A DNA stretch of 64,000 nucleotides from assembly GCF_000429045.1 (NCBI RefSeq), contig NZ_AUBC01000006.1:124001-188000 (forward strand), written 5' to 3'. A program made the translations under genes and the position numbers. Origin of the DNA: Salinarimonas rosea DSM 21201. GTDB lineage: Bacteria > Pseudomonadota > Alphaproteobacteria > Rhizobiales > Beijerinckiaceae. Position 1 is the first letter of the stretch; the number at the start of each line of letters is the position of its first letter. Below, piece after piece: positions 53,807 through 63,433 of this stretch. The notes below the pieces were generated by a model. It was not told the DNA's origin, ran no database searches, and saw nothing but the letters and a program-made list of their open reading frames with translations.

Positions 53807-55402
53807 ATGACCCATCGCACCTCAGTCCTGGCCCTGGCGTCGGCCGCGTTGCTCGGCGCGACGGCGCTCGGCGCGCAGGCCGCGACCCTGCGCTACGCGA
53901 ACCAGGGCGACCTCAAGTCGCTCGATCCCTATACGCTCAACGAGACGACCGCGAATGCGCATCTCGGCCACGTCTACGAGGGCCTGACCAAGCGCGGCAA
54001 GGATCTCGCCATCGAGCCCGGCCTGGCCGAGAGCTGGGAGATCCTCGACGACGGCAAGCGCTGGCGCTTCAAGCTCCGCGAGGGCGTGACCTTCCAGAAC
54101 GGCAATCCGTTCACCGCCGACGACGTGCTGTTCTCCGCCGACCGCGTGCGCGCCTCCGGCTCCAACTTCCAGACCCGCGTTCCCGCCGACGCCACCTTCG
54201 TCAAGATCGACGACCACACCGTCGACGTGGTGCTCCAGACCCCCAACCCGATCCTGAACGCCCAGTGGGACACCTGGTACATCATGGATCAGGAATGGGC
54301 CCAGGAGTTCGGCGCCGAGATGCCGACGCCGGCGTCCGCCGAGACGCCGAGCCACGCCGCGCTCAACGCCAACGGCACCGGGCCCTTCAGCATCACCGTG
54401 CACGAGCCGGGCATCCGCACCGTGTTCACGGCCAACCCCACTTGGTGGGACGAGCCCGAGCACAATCTCGACGAGATCGTGTTCACGCCGATCGCATCCG
54501 ACGCCACGCGCGTCGCGGCGCTGCTCTCGGGCGAGGTCGACGTGATCGAGCCGGTGCCGGTGCAGGACATCGAGCGCGTGCGCGCCTCCGACCGGGCCGA
54601 CGTGCTCACCGGCCCGGAGCTGCGCACCATCTTCCTCGGCTTCGACCAGGACCGCGACGAGCTGCTCTACTCGAACGTCGAGGGCGAGAACCCCTTCAAG
54701 GACGTGCGCGTCCGCGAGGCGTTCATGCGCGCGATCGACGCCGACCTGATCCGCGACCGGGTCATGCGCGGCCTGTCGACGCCGTCGGCGCTGATGATCG
54801 CCCCCGAGCTGTTCGCCCATTCCGATGAGTTCGAGCGTCCGGCCTACGACCCCGAGCGCGCCCGCGAGCTCCTGGCCGAGGCCGGCTATCCGGACGGCTT
54901 CGAGGTCGGCATGGACTGCCCGAACGACCGCTACGTCAACGACGAGGCGATCTGCCAGGGCGTCGTGTCCATGCTCGCGCGCGTCGGCGTGACCGTGAAC
55001 CTCAACGCTCAGCCCAAGGCGCAGTACTTCGCCAAGGTGCTCAAGTCCGGCGGATACGACACCTCGTTCTACCTGCTCGGCTGGACGCCGGGCACGTTCG
55101 ACTCGCACAACGTGCTCAACGACCTGCACGGCTGCCGCGCCGAAGGCTCGCCGCGCGGCGAGACTAATCTCGGCGGCTATTGCAACGAGGCGGTCGACGA
55201 GCTGATCGAGCAGATCCTGGTCGAATCCGACGAGGAGAAGCGCAACGACCTGATCAAGCAGGCCTACGAGATCACCACGGGCGAGTTCGCCTACGTCCCG
55301 CTGCACCAGCAGGCGCTGGCCTGGGGCGTCGCGGACGGCGTCGAGCTCGTCCAGCGTGCCGACAACCAGGTACTCCTGTACTGGGCCCGCAAGGGCGACT
55401 GA
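53807..55402 (+). CDS. Peptide ABC transporter substrate-binding protein, module 1
   Basis: A 531-residue periplasmic protein of the DppA/OppA family (SBP family 5). The signal peptide ends GAQAATL. Typical features are LRYANQGDLKSLDPYTLNET, HVYEGLTKRGKDLAIEPGLA, REGVTFQNGNPFTADDVLFS and NGTGPFSITVHEPGIRTVFT. A distinctive CPNDRYVNDEAICQ is shared with the second binding protein at 57.6 kb. The ligand is unknown (di- or oligopeptide, or an acylated amino acid). Confidence 0.92.
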   Translation: MTHRTSVLALASAALLGATALGAQAATLRYANQGDLKSLDPYTLNETTANAHLGHVYEGLTKRGKDLAIEPGLAESWEILDDGKRWRFKLREGVTFQNGNPFTADDVLFSADRVRASGSNFQTRVPADATFVKIDDHTVDVVLQTPNPILNAQWDTWYIMDQEWAQEFGAEMPTPASAETPSHAALNANGTGPFSITVHEPGIRTVFTANPTWWDEPEHNLDEIVFTPIASDATRVAALLSGEVDVIEPVPVQDIERVRASDRADVLTGPELRTIFLGFDQDRDELLYSNVEGENPFKDVRVREAFMRAIDADLIRDRVMRGLSTPSALMIAPELFAHSDEFERPAYDPERARELLAEAGYPDGFEVGMDCPNDRYVNDEAICQGVVSMLARVGVTVNLNAQPKAQYFAKVLKSGGYDTSFYLLGWTPGTFDSHNVLNDLHGCRAEGSPRGETNLGGYCNEAVDELIEQILVESDEEKRNDLIKQAYEITTGEFAYVPLHQQALAWGVADGVELVQRADNQVLLYWARKGD

Positions 55403-55471
55403 TCGCCCGATCCCGTCACGGGCGGCGGCGGAGCGTTCCTCCTCCGCCGCCGCTCTTCTCGAAACGGTCCC

Positions 55472-56452
55472 ATGCTCGCCTTCATCATCCGCCGCGTCCT
55501 GCAGGCGATCGGTGTGCTCGTCGCAGTCGGCCTGATCGCCTTCTCGATGTTCCGCTTCGCCGGCGATCCGATCAACCAGCTCGTCTCCCTCGACACACCC
55601 GCCGCGGAGCGCGAGGCGCTGCGCGACGCGCTCGGCCTCGACGACCCGGTGCCGGCGCAGTTCCTCCGCTACATGGTCGAGGCGGTCCAGTTCGACTTCG
55701 GCATCTCCTACCAGTTCCGCCAGCCGGTCTCGGACATGCTGGCGAGCCGCGCCCCTGCGACGCTGGAGCTCGCGATCGTCGCGACGATCTTCGCCATGGT
55801 CGTGGGCATCCTGATGGGCGTCTACTCGGCCTTGCGGCGCGACAGCGCGCTGGCCAAGCTGCTGCAGGCGGTGTCCCTGATCGGGATCTCGCTGCCGACC
55901 TTCCTCATCGGCATCCTCTTGATCTACGTCTTCTCGGTCTCGCTGGGCTGGCTGCCCTCCTTCGGGCGCGGCGAGGTGGTGCGGATCGGAGGCTGGACGA
56001 CCGGTCTCCTCACCGCGTCGGGCTGGGCGGCGATCATCATGCCGGCGATCACGCTCGGCCTGTTCCAGATGACGCTGATCATGCGCCTCGTGCGCGCCGA
56101 GATGCTGGAGGTGCTGCGCGCCGACTACATCCGCTTCGCTCGCGCCCGCGGCCTGACCGACCGGGCGATCAACTTCGGCCACGCCTTGAAGAACACGCTG
56201 ATCCCCGTGATCACGGTGGCCGGCCTCCAGTTCGGCTCGGTGGTCGCCTTCGCCATCATCACCGAGACGGTGTTCCAGTGGCCGGGCATGGGGCTGCTCT
56301 TCGTCCAGGCCGTGCAGAACGTCGACATCCCGATCATGGCCGCGTACCTGATGTTCGTCGGCGCGATCTTCGTGGTGATCAACCTTGTCGTCGACATCCT
56401 CTACACCGTCGTCGATCCGCGCCTGCGCAGCTCGCTGCGCGCGCCGACCTGA
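55472..56452 (+). CDS. Peptide ABC transporter permease (DppB-like), module 1
   Basis: A 326-residue inner-membrane permease with six predicted helices. The DppB-type N-terminus is AFIIRRVLQAIGVLVAVGLI. The ATPase-contact loop EVLRADYIRFARARGLTDRA is followed by ETVFQWPGMGLLFVQAVQNV. It lies 69 bases after the binding protein and 11 bases before the next permease. Confidence 0.94.
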   Translation: MLAFIIRRVLQAIGVLVAVGLIAFSMFRFAGDPINQLVSLDTPAAEREALRDALGLDDPVPAQFLRYMVEAVQFDFGISYQFRQPVSDMLASRAPATLELAIVATIFAMVVGILMGVYSALRRDSALAKLLQAVSLIGISLPTFLIGILLIYVFSVSLGWLPSFGRGEVVRIGGWTTGLLTASGWAAIIMPAITLGLFQMTLIMRLVRAEMLEVLRADYIRFARARGLTDRAINFGHALKNTLIPVITVAGLQFGSVVAFAIITETVFQWPGMGLLFVQAVQNVDIPIMAAYLMFVGAIFVVINLVVDILYTVVDPRLRSSLRAPT

Positions 56453-56463
56453 GGAGCGCGCCC

Positions 56464-57438
56464 GTGCAGAACCCCGCTCCCGCCAACGACCTCGAGACGG
56501 AGGAGAAGGCGGCGATCGACCGCCAGCCCTCGCTCCTGTTCCGCGCCCTCGACAGCGACGTCGTGGCGAGCTTCGTGCGCTCGAAGCTGACCATCGCCGC
56601 CGCGGTCGTCACCGTCGCCTTCCTCCTGCTCGCGATCTTCGCCGGCGTGGTCTCGCCGCAGAACCCGTTCGACCCGGCGGAGCTCGACCTGTTCAACTCG
56701 CGCCTGCCGCCGATCTGGGCGGACTTGGGCACGGCGCCCTACCTGCTCGGGACCGACGAGCAGGGCCGCGACCTGTTTTCGGCCATCGCCTACGGGCTGC
56801 GGATCTCGCTGGCCGTCGGCTTCCTCGGCGTCCTCCTCGCCGCCGGCATCGGCATCACGCTGGGCCTGCTCGCCGGCTATCTCGGCGGCATCGTCGACAC
56901 GGTGGTGATGCGCGTCGCCGACGTGCAGCTGACCTTCCCCGCGATCCTGATCGCGCTCCTCGTCGACGGCGTGGCGAAGTCGGTGCTCGGCGGCCAGCTC
57001 GACGAGGGGACGATCCTCGTCGTGCTCGTCCTCGCCATCGGGCTCTCGTTCTGGGTGCAGTACGCCCGGACCGTGCGCGGATCGGTGATGGTGGAGAAGA
57101 ACAAGGACTACATCGCCGCGGCCAAGCTGATCGGGCTGCCCGCGCCGGTGATCATGGCGCGCCACGTCCTGCCCAACGTGATGGGGCCGGTGCTCGTCAT
57201 CGCGACGATCAACCTCGCGCTCGCGGTCATCACCGAGGCGACGCTGTCCTTCCTCGGCTCGGGCATGCCGGAGACGATGCCGTCGCTGGGCACGCTGATC
57301 CGGATCGGGAACAATTACCTGTTCTCGGGGGAGTGGTGGATCGTCGCCTTCCCGGGCATCGCGCTGGCCATGCTCGTGCTCGCGATCAACCTGCTCGGGG
57401 ACTGGTTGCGAGATGCGCTCAATCCGAAGCTGCGGTGA
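56464..57438 (+). CDS. Peptide ABC transporter permease (DppC-like), module 1
   Basis: A 324-residue permease from a GTG at 56464, with GAGGAG upstream. It has LGTDEQGRDLFSAIAYGLRI, the EAA-type loop VMVEKNKDYIAAAKLIGLPA and the terminal INLLGDWLRDALNPKLR found in DppC proteins. The same C-terminus recurs in the module 2 permease. Confidence 0.94.
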   Translation: MQNPAPANDLETEEKAAIDRQPSLLFRALDSDVVASFVRSKLTIAAAVVTVAFLLLAIFAGVVSPQNPFDPAELDLFNSRLPPIWADLGTAPYLLGTDEQGRDLFSAIAYGLRISLAVGFLGVLLAAGIGITLGLLAGYLGGIVDTVVMRVADVQLTFPAILIALLVDGVAKSVLGGQLDEGTILVVLVLAIGLSFWVQYARTVRGSVMVEKNKDYIAAAKLIGLPAPVIMARHVLPNVMGPVLVIATINLALAVITEATLSFLGSGMPETMPSLGTLIRIGNNYLFSGEWWIVAFPGIALAMLVLAINLLGDWLRDALNPKLR

Positions 57439-57503
57439 GCGCGCCGTGCGTGGAAAGGTCGACGGTGATGGGCGAATTCCCCGGCCAATTGTGCCGAGCG
57501 CCC

Positions 57504-57533
57504 GTGACAACACGACAACCGGCCTTCTATGAT
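57504..57533 (+). promoter_or_regulatory. Internal promoter ahead of module 2 of the transporter
   Basis: GTGACA (57504-57509) and TATGAT (57528-57533) with an 18-base spacer, in the 155-base gap between the module 1 permease and the second binding protein. It suggests that module 2 and the ATPases can be expressed independently. Confidence 0.5.
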
Positions 57534-57593
57534 CCGCGCCATCGGCCGCGGCGCGCACGGAAGAACGCGCCGGGCCACCACCAGGAGAGGACG

Positions 57594-59195
57594 ATGTCAG
57601 CCACTCGCACCACGCTCGCCGCCGTATTGCTCGGGGCGACCTTCTTCACCGCGGCCTCGGCCGACGCCCAGACGCTGCGCTGGGCGCGCGTCGGCGACGC
57701 GCTCACGATGGACCCGCACGCACAGAACGAAGGGCCGACGCACGCCCTCAACCACCACATCTACGAGACGCTCGTCGGCCGCGACCAGGCGGGCGAGATG
57801 ATCGGCGTGCTCGCCACCGACTGGCGCATCGACCCGGAGAACGAGAACGCCTGGATCTTCGACCTGCGCGAGGGCGTCAGCTTCCACAACGGGAATCCCT
57901 TCACCGCCGACGACGTGGTGTTCTCGATCGAGCGCGCCACCTCGCCGACCTCGGACATGAAGGGCCTGCACTCGACGGTGACGGGCGCGGAGAAGATCGA
58001 CGACTACACGGTCCGCATCGTGTCCTCGGGGCCGAACCCGCTCCTGCCGAACAACCTCACCAACACGTTCATCATGGACGAGGAGTGGTCGGTCGAGAAC
58101 GACGTCGTCGAGCCGCAGGACTTCGACGCCGGCCAGGAGACCTACGCCGTGCGCAACGCCAACGGCACCGGCCCCTACGTTCTCGCCGCGCGCGAGGCCG
58201 AGGTGCGCACGGTGATGCGCCGCAACGAGGACTACTGGGCGATCGACGAGCTCCCCGTCGGCCCCGCCGAGATCGTCTACACGCCCATCAGCGAGGCGGC
58301 GACGCGCGTCGCGGCGCTCCTGTCGGGCGAGGTCGACTTCGTCCAGGACGTGCCGGTGCAGGACATCGAGCGCCTCTCCAACGAGCCGGGCATCCGGGTC
58401 AACCTCGGCGTGGAGAACCGCACGATCTTCTTCGGCATGGACGTGGGCTCGGACGACCTCGACACCGACGACGTGGAGGGCGCCAACCCCTTCGCCGACC
58501 TGCGGGTGCGCGAGGCCATGAACATGGCGATCAACCGCGAGGGCATCGCGCAGGTCGTCATGCGCGGCCAGGCGATGCCCGCCGGCATCATCTCGCCGCC
58601 CTTCGTCAACGGCTGGACCGAGGAGCTCAACGCCTATCCCGAGCCCGACATCGCCGCCGCCCGCGCGCTGATGGCGGAGGCCGGCTACGCCGACGGCTTC
58701 ACGGCGACCATGCACTGCCCGAACGACCGCTACCTGAACGACGAGGCGATCTGCCAGGCGGCGGTGGGCGCGTTCGGCCAGATCGGCATCGACGTGAACC
58801 TGGTCTCGCAGTCGCGGTCGCTGCACTTCCCGCTGATCTCGCAGGAGCCTCCGCAGACCGACCTCTACCTGCTCGGCTGGGGCGTGCCGACCTTCGACTC
58901 CGAGTACATCTTCTCGTTCCTCTACCACACGCGCGACGGCGCGAGCCTCGGCACCTGGAACCCGACGGAGTACTCGAACCCCGAGGTCGACGCGATGATC
59001 CAGTCGCTCGCGTCCGAGACCGACATCGCGGCGCGCGACGCGACGATCGCGAAGATCTGGGAGCAGGTGAAGGCGGACACCGTCTATATCCCGCTCCACA
59101 CCCAGATGCTCGCCTATGCCATGCGCGAGAGCGTGGACATCCCGGTGGACGCCGAGAACCAGCCGAAGATGAAGTACATCGAGATGGCCGAGTGA
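57594..59195 (+). CDS. Peptide ABC transporter substrate-binding protein, module 2
   Basis: A 533-residue SBP family 5 protein with a signal peptide ending SADAQT. It has LRWARVGDALTMDPHAQNEG, REGVSFHNGNPFTADDVVFS, NGTGPYVLAAREAEVRTVMR and CPNDRYLNDEAICQAAVGAF. It is clearly paralogous to the binding protein at 53.8 kb, with the same overall length and several shared signatures. The two probably bind different but related ligands. Confidence 0.92.
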   Translation: MSATRTTLAAVLLGATFFTAASADAQTLRWARVGDALTMDPHAQNEGPTHALNHHIYETLVGRDQAGEMIGVLATDWRIDPENENAWIFDLREGVSFHNGNPFTADDVVFSIERATSPTSDMKGLHSTVTGAEKIDDYTVRIVSSGPNPLLPNNLTNTFIMDEEWSVENDVVEPQDFDAGQETYAVRNANGTGPYVLAAREAEVRTVMRRNEDYWAIDELPVGPAEIVYTPISEAATRVAALLSGEVDFVQDVPVQDIERLSNEPGIRVNLGVENRTIFFGMDVGSDDLDTDDVEGANPFADLRVREAMNMAINREGIAQVVMRGQAMPAGIISPPFVNGWTEELNAYPEPDIAAARALMAEAGYADGFTATMHCPNDRYLNDEAICQAAVGAFGQIGIDVNLVSQSRSLHFPLISQEPPQTDLYLLGWGVPTFDSEYIFSFLYHTRDGASLGTWNPTEYSNPEVDAMIQSLASETDIAARDATIAKIWEQVKADTVYIPLHTQMLAYAMRESVDIPVDAENQPKMKYIEMAE

Positions 59196-59265
59196 TCCTC
59201 GCCGCAAACGCGGGAGGCGGCATGCGCCGCCTCCCGACGCTCGCCCTCGTGACCACGGCGGATCG

Positions 59266-60246
59266 ATGATCGCCTACATTCTCCGGAGCCTCGCGCAGGG
59301 CGTGCTCGTGCTCCTCGTCGTCGCCTTCATCGCCTTCTCCATGTTCCGCTTCGTCGGCGACCCGGTGGCGAACATGGTGGGGCAGGAGGCCTCGCTGCAG
59401 GACCGCCAGGAGCTGCGCGAGCGCCTGGGCCTCGAGCGGCCGTTCCCGATGCAGTTCGTGATCTTCATCGGCAACGCGGTGCAGGGCGACTTCGGGATCT
59501 CCTACCGCCAGGCGCGCCCGGTCTCGGACCTCATGCGCGAGCGGCTGCCGGCGACGCTCGAGCTCGCGATGCTCTCCGCGCTCTTCGCCACCGTTGCGGG
59601 CGTGGGGCTGGGCGTCTACGCTGCCATCCGGCGTGACGGCTTCCTCGCCAACACGGTGATGACGGTCTCGCTCGTGGGCGTGTCGCTGCCGACCTTCCTC
59701 ATCGGCATCGGGCTGATCTACATCTTCGCGGTGGAGCTGCGCTGGCTGCCGTCCTTCGGGCGCGGGCAGACGGTCGCGATCGGCTGGTGGACGACGGGGC
59801 TCCTGACCGAATCGGGGCTCAAGTCCCTCGTCCTGCCGGTGCTGACGCTCGGCTTCTTCCAGCTCACCCTGATCATGCGCCTCGTGCGCTCGGAGATGCT
59901 CGAGGTGATGCGTGCGGACTTCATCCGCTTCGCCCGCGCCCGCGGCATCCCGGAGCGGACGATCGAGTTCCGCCACGCGCTGCGCAACACGCTCATCCCG
60001 GTCGTCACCATCGCCGGCCTGCAGCTCGGATCGATCATCGCCTTCGCGATCGTCACCGAGACGGTGTTCCAGTGGCCGGGGCTCGGCTCGCTCTTCGTCC
60101 AGGCGGTGCAGTTCGCCGACGTGCCTGTGATGGCCGCCTACCTCGTCTTCGTCGCGACGGTCTTCGTGATCATGAACCTCCTCGTCGACATCACCTACGT
60201 CGTGCTCGACCCGCGCCTGCGCGGCGGTCGCACGCTCGCCAAGTGA
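59266..60246 (+). CDS. Peptide ABC transporter permease (DppB-like), module 2
   Basis: A 326-residue permease of exactly the same length as the module 1 DppB-like protein. The contact loop EVMRADFIRFARARGIPERT and ETVFQWPGLGSLFVQAVQFA match it closely, indicating duplication of the module. Six helices are predicted. Confidence 0.94.
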   Translation: MIAYILRSLAQGVLVLLVVAFIAFSMFRFVGDPVANMVGQEASLQDRQELRERLGLERPFPMQFVIFIGNAVQGDFGISYRQARPVSDLMRERLPATLELAMLSALFATVAGVGLGVYAAIRRDGFLANTVMTVSLVGVSLPTFLIGIGLIYIFAVELRWLPSFGRGQTVAIGWWTTGLLTESGLKSLVLPVLTLGFFQLTLIMRLVRSEMLEVMRADFIRFARARGIPERTIEFRHALRNTLIPVVTIAGLQLGSIIAFAIVTETVFQWPGLGSLFVQAVQFADVPVMAAYLVFVATVFVIMNLLVDITYVVLDPRLRGGRTLAK

Positions 60247-60257
60247 GGGACCGGCCC

Positions 60258-61265
60258 ATGCCCGAGGAGACGACGGATCACGCCCGGCCGGTGGTGGACA
60301 CGGCGCACGGCCCGCGGACCGGGGACGTGATCGCCACGCCGGCGGCGCGCCTGGGCGTGCTCGCCCGCGCCTGGGATTCCGACATCGCCTTTTCCTTCCG
60401 GCGCTCGCCGGTGACGATCGTCTCGGCCGCCGTCGCGCTCGTGATGATCCTCGCCGCGGTGCTGGCCCCGTGGATCACGCCGCAGGACCCGTTCGATGCG
60501 GCGAGCCTGAACATGATGGACGGCTTCACGCCGCCCGGCGAGCCCAACGCCTTCACCGGCAACGTCTACATGTTCGGCACCGACCCGCAGGGGCGCGACA
60601 TGTATTCCGCCGTGCTGCACGGCGCGCGGGTGTCGCTCGTCGTGGGCCTCGCCTCCGTGGCGTTCTCGCTCACCGTGGGCGTGACGCTCGGGCTCGTCGC
60701 GGGCTATCTCGGCGGGCGCACGGAAGCGGTGATCATGCGGGTCGCCGACGTGCAGCTGTCCTTCCCGGCGATCCTGATCGCGCTGCTCGTCTTCGGCATC
60801 GCGCGGGGCGTCATCCCGCCGGCGCAGCAGGAACAGGCGACGCTGTTCGTCTTGATCTTCGCCATCGGCATCTCGAACTGGGCGCAATACGCGCGCACCG
60901 TGCGCGCGACGACGCTCGTCGAGAAGTCCAAGGTCTACGTCGACGCCGCCCGGCTGATCGGCCTCAAGCCCTTCGTGGTGATGGTCAAGCACGTCCTGCC
61001 CAACGTCACGGGGCCCGTGCTCGTGATCGCCACCATCAACCTCGCGCTCGCCATCATCGAGGAGGCGACGCTCTCCTTCCTGGGCGCCGGCATGCCGCCG
61101 ACCCAGCCATCGCTGGGCACGCTGATCCGCAGCGGCCAGCAGTTCCTGTTCTCCGGCGAGTGGTGGATCCTGTTCTTCCCGGCGCTCGCGCTCGTGCTGC
61201 TCGCGCTCTCGATCAACCTGCTCGGCGACTGGCTGCGCGACGCGCTCAACCCGAAGCTGAGGTGA
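60258..61265 (+). CDS. Peptide ABC transporter permease (DppC-like), module 2
   Basis: A 335-residue permease with FGTDPQGRDMYSAVLHGARV, the loop TLVEKSKVYVDAARLIGLKP and the C-terminus INLLGDWLRDALNPKLR, the latter identical to module 1. It has a longer N-terminal cytoplasmic segment. It lies 11 bases after the DppB-like gene. Confidence 0.94.
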   Translation: MPEETTDHARPVVDTAHGPRTGDVIATPAARLGVLARAWDSDIAFSFRRSPVTIVSAAVALVMILAAVLAPWITPQDPFDAASLNMMDGFTPPGEPNAFTGNVYMFGTDPQGRDMYSAVLHGARVSLVVGLASVAFSLTVGVTLGLVAGYLGGRTEAVIMRVADVQLSFPAILIALLVFGIARGVIPPAQQEQATLFVLIFAIGISNWAQYARTVRATTLVEKSKVYVDAARLIGLKPFVVMVKHVLPNVTGPVLVIATINLALAIIEEATLSFLGAGMPPTQPSLGTLIRSGQQFLFSGEWWILFFPALALVLLALSINLLGDWLRDALNPKLR

Positions 61266-61379
61266 GATACCGATCGGCCGCACGCGTGGCCGCGACGCCG
61301 TGCCTGCGATCCCGATGCGAAGTAGTCCGATGAAACAGAGAACCGTCCTCTCGACCCCGATCCGGCGAGCCTTGATCCG

Positions 61380-62417
61380 ATGACCGATACCGTCCTCTCC
61401 GTCCGCGACCTCCGCGTCGAGTTCCACACCCGCCGCGGCGTGCTGAAAGCCATCGACGGCGTGTCCTTCGACATCGCCAAGGGCGAGGTGCTCGGCGTCG
61501 TCGGCGAGTCGGGCGCCGGCAAGTCGGTGACCGGCTCCGCCGTGATCGGCCTGATCGACCCGCCGGGCCGAATCGCCGGCGGCGAGATCCTGCTCTCCGG
61601 CCAGCGCATCGACAACCTCCCGCCCGAGCAGATGCGCAAGGTCCGCGGCAAGCGCATCGGCATGATCTTCCAGGACCCGCTGACCTCGCTCAATCCGCTC
61701 TACAGGATCTCCGAGCAGCTGATCGAGACGATCACCACCCATACCGACCTGTCGCCGTCCCAGGCGCGCACCCGCGCGATCGAGCTTCTGGCGGAGGTCG
61801 GGATCCCCGCGCCGGACAGGCGCATCGACAGCTATCCGCACGAGTTCTCCGGCGGCATGCGCCAGCGCGTCGTCATCGCGCTCGCGCTGTGCGCGGAGCC
61901 CGAGCTGATCATCGCCGACGAGCCGACGACCGCGCTCGACGTGTCGGTCCAGGCGCAGATCATCACGCTGCTCAAGCGGCTGGGGCGCGAGCACGGCACG
62001 GCGATCATGCTCGTGACCCACGACATGGGCGTCATCGCCGAGACGGCGGACCGGGTCGCGGTGATGTATGCCGGGCGCGTCGCCGAGATCGGGCCCGTTC
62101 ACGACGTGGTGCGCAACCCGCTCCATCCCTATGCCGAGGGCCTGATGGGCGCGATCCCGACGCTGGCGGGCGAGGAGGCGCGCCTCGTGCAGATCCCCGG
62201 ATCGATGCCGCGGCTCACCCGCATCCCGCCGGGCTGCGCCTTCAACCCGCGCTGCGGCTACCGCTTCGGGCGCTGCACCGTCGATCGGCCCGATCCGCTC
62301 CCCTGGCGTGGCCACAAGGTCGCCTGCCATCTCTACGACCCGGCCTCCGGGCCGCATTTCCTCGGCGAGGGCCGCACCCTCGCCGCCGCCGAGAAGCACG
62401 AGGAGGCCACGGCGTGA
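61380..62417 (+). CDS. Peptide ABC transporter ATPase (DppD-like)
   Basis: A 345-residue ATPase with Walker A GESGAGKS, Q-loop MIFQDPLTSLNPLYRI, signature FSGGMRQRVVIALAL and Walker B LIIADEPTTALDVSVQAQI. The C-terminal oligopeptide-transporter extension has cysteines (PPGCAFNPRCGYRFGRC). It serves one or both permease pairs upstream. Confidence 0.95.
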   Translation: MTDTVLSVRDLRVEFHTRRGVLKAIDGVSFDIAKGEVLGVVGESGAGKSVTGSAVIGLIDPPGRIAGGEILLSGQRIDNLPPEQMRKVRGKRIGMIFQDPLTSLNPLYRISEQLIETITTHTDLSPSQARTRAIELLAEVGIPAPDRRIDSYPHEFSGGMRQRVVIALALCAEPELIIADEPTTALDVSVQAQIITLLKRLGREHGTAIMLVTHDMGVIAETADRVAVMYAGRVAEIGPVHDVVRNPLHPYAEGLMGAIPTLAGEEARLVQIPGSMPRLTRIPPGCAFNPRCGYRFGRCTVDRPDPLPWRGHKVACHLYDPASGPHFLGEGRTLAAAEKHEEATA

Positions 62418-63418
62418 CCACACAGCCCTATGTGCGCGTGAGCGATCTCTCGCGCTCCTTCGACGTCTCGAAGCCGTGGCTCAACCGGGTGATCGAGGGC
62501 GGCGAGAAGCAGTATCTCAAGGCCGTCGACGGCGTCTCCTTCGACATCCCCAAAGGCGAGACCTTCGCGCTTGTGGGCGAGTCGGGCTCCGGCAAGTCGA
62601 CCGTCGCGCGCATGGTCGTCGGCCTCCTGCCGCCCTCCCGCGGGGAGGTGACGATCGACGGCGTCTCGATGACGGACCGCAAGGCCGAGGCCGAGCGCCA
62701 GCGGCTGCGCCGCCGCATCCAGATGGTGTTCCAGGACCCCTACGCCTCGCTCAACCCGCGCTGGCGGGTCGACCGGATCGTCGCCGAGCCGATCCGCGCC
62801 TTCAAGCTGGTCGAGGGCGAGGCGGACATCCGCGCCCGGGTGGGCGAGCTGCTGACGCTGGTGGGCCTGCATCCCGACGACGGCGTCAAGTACCCGCACG
62901 AGTTCTCCGGCGGCCAGCGCCAGCGCGTGGCGATCGCCCGGGCGCTGGCCTCCGAGGCGGAGTTCCTGGTCTGCGACGAGCCGACCTCGGCGCTCGACGT
63001 CTCGGTCCAGGCCCAGATCCTCAACCTGATGCGCGACCTGCAGGACAAGTTCGGCCTGACCTACCTGTTCATCTCGCACAACCTCGCCGTCGTTCGGCAC
63101 ATGGCGACGCGCATCGGCGTGATGTATCTCGGCCGGATCGTGGAGATCTCGGGCGGGCGCGAGATGTTCACGAGCCCGAAGCACCCCTACACGCGCATGC
63201 TGCTGGACGCGGTGCCGGACCTCGCGATGTCCGGTCAGGAGCGTGCACCGGTCGCGGGCGAGATCCCGAACCCGATCAACCCGCCCTCGGGCTGCACCTT
63301 CAACCCGCGCTGCCCGTGGGCGAACGAGCGCTGCCTCGCGGAGCGCCCCCCGCTCGCCGACGGCGTCGCCTGTCACGCGGTGCACGAGGGGAGGCTCGCG
63401 GTGAAGAACGCGGCGTGA
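62414..63418 (+). CDS. Peptide ABC transporter ATPase (DppF-like)
   Basis: A 334-residue ATPase from a GTG that overlaps the DppD-like stop by 4 bases (GTGA), implying translational coupling. Walker A GESGSGKST, MVFQDPYASLNPRWRV, FSGGQRQRVAIARAL and Walker B LVCDEPTSALDVSVQAQIL are intact. The C-terminal SGCTFNPRCPWANERC is also present. Only one D-F pair is present for two permease modules. Confidence 0.95.
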   Translation: MTTQPYVRVSDLSRSFDVSKPWLNRVIEGGEKQYLKAVDGVSFDIPKGETFALVGESGSGKSTVARMVVGLLPPSRGEVTIDGVSMTDRKAEAERQRLRRRIQMVFQDPYASLNPRWRVDRIVAEPIRAFKLVEGEADIRARVGELLTLVGLHPDDGVKYPHEFSGGQRQRVAIARALASEAEFLVCDEPTSALDVSVQAQILNLMRDLQDKFGLTYLFISHNLAVVRHMATRIGVMYLGRIVEISGGREMFTSPKHPYTRMLLDAVPDLAMSGQERAPVAGEIPNPINPPSGCTFNPRCPWANERCLAERPPLADGVACHAVHEGRLAVKNAA

Positions 63419-63433
63419 GGCCGGGGCGCCGCG

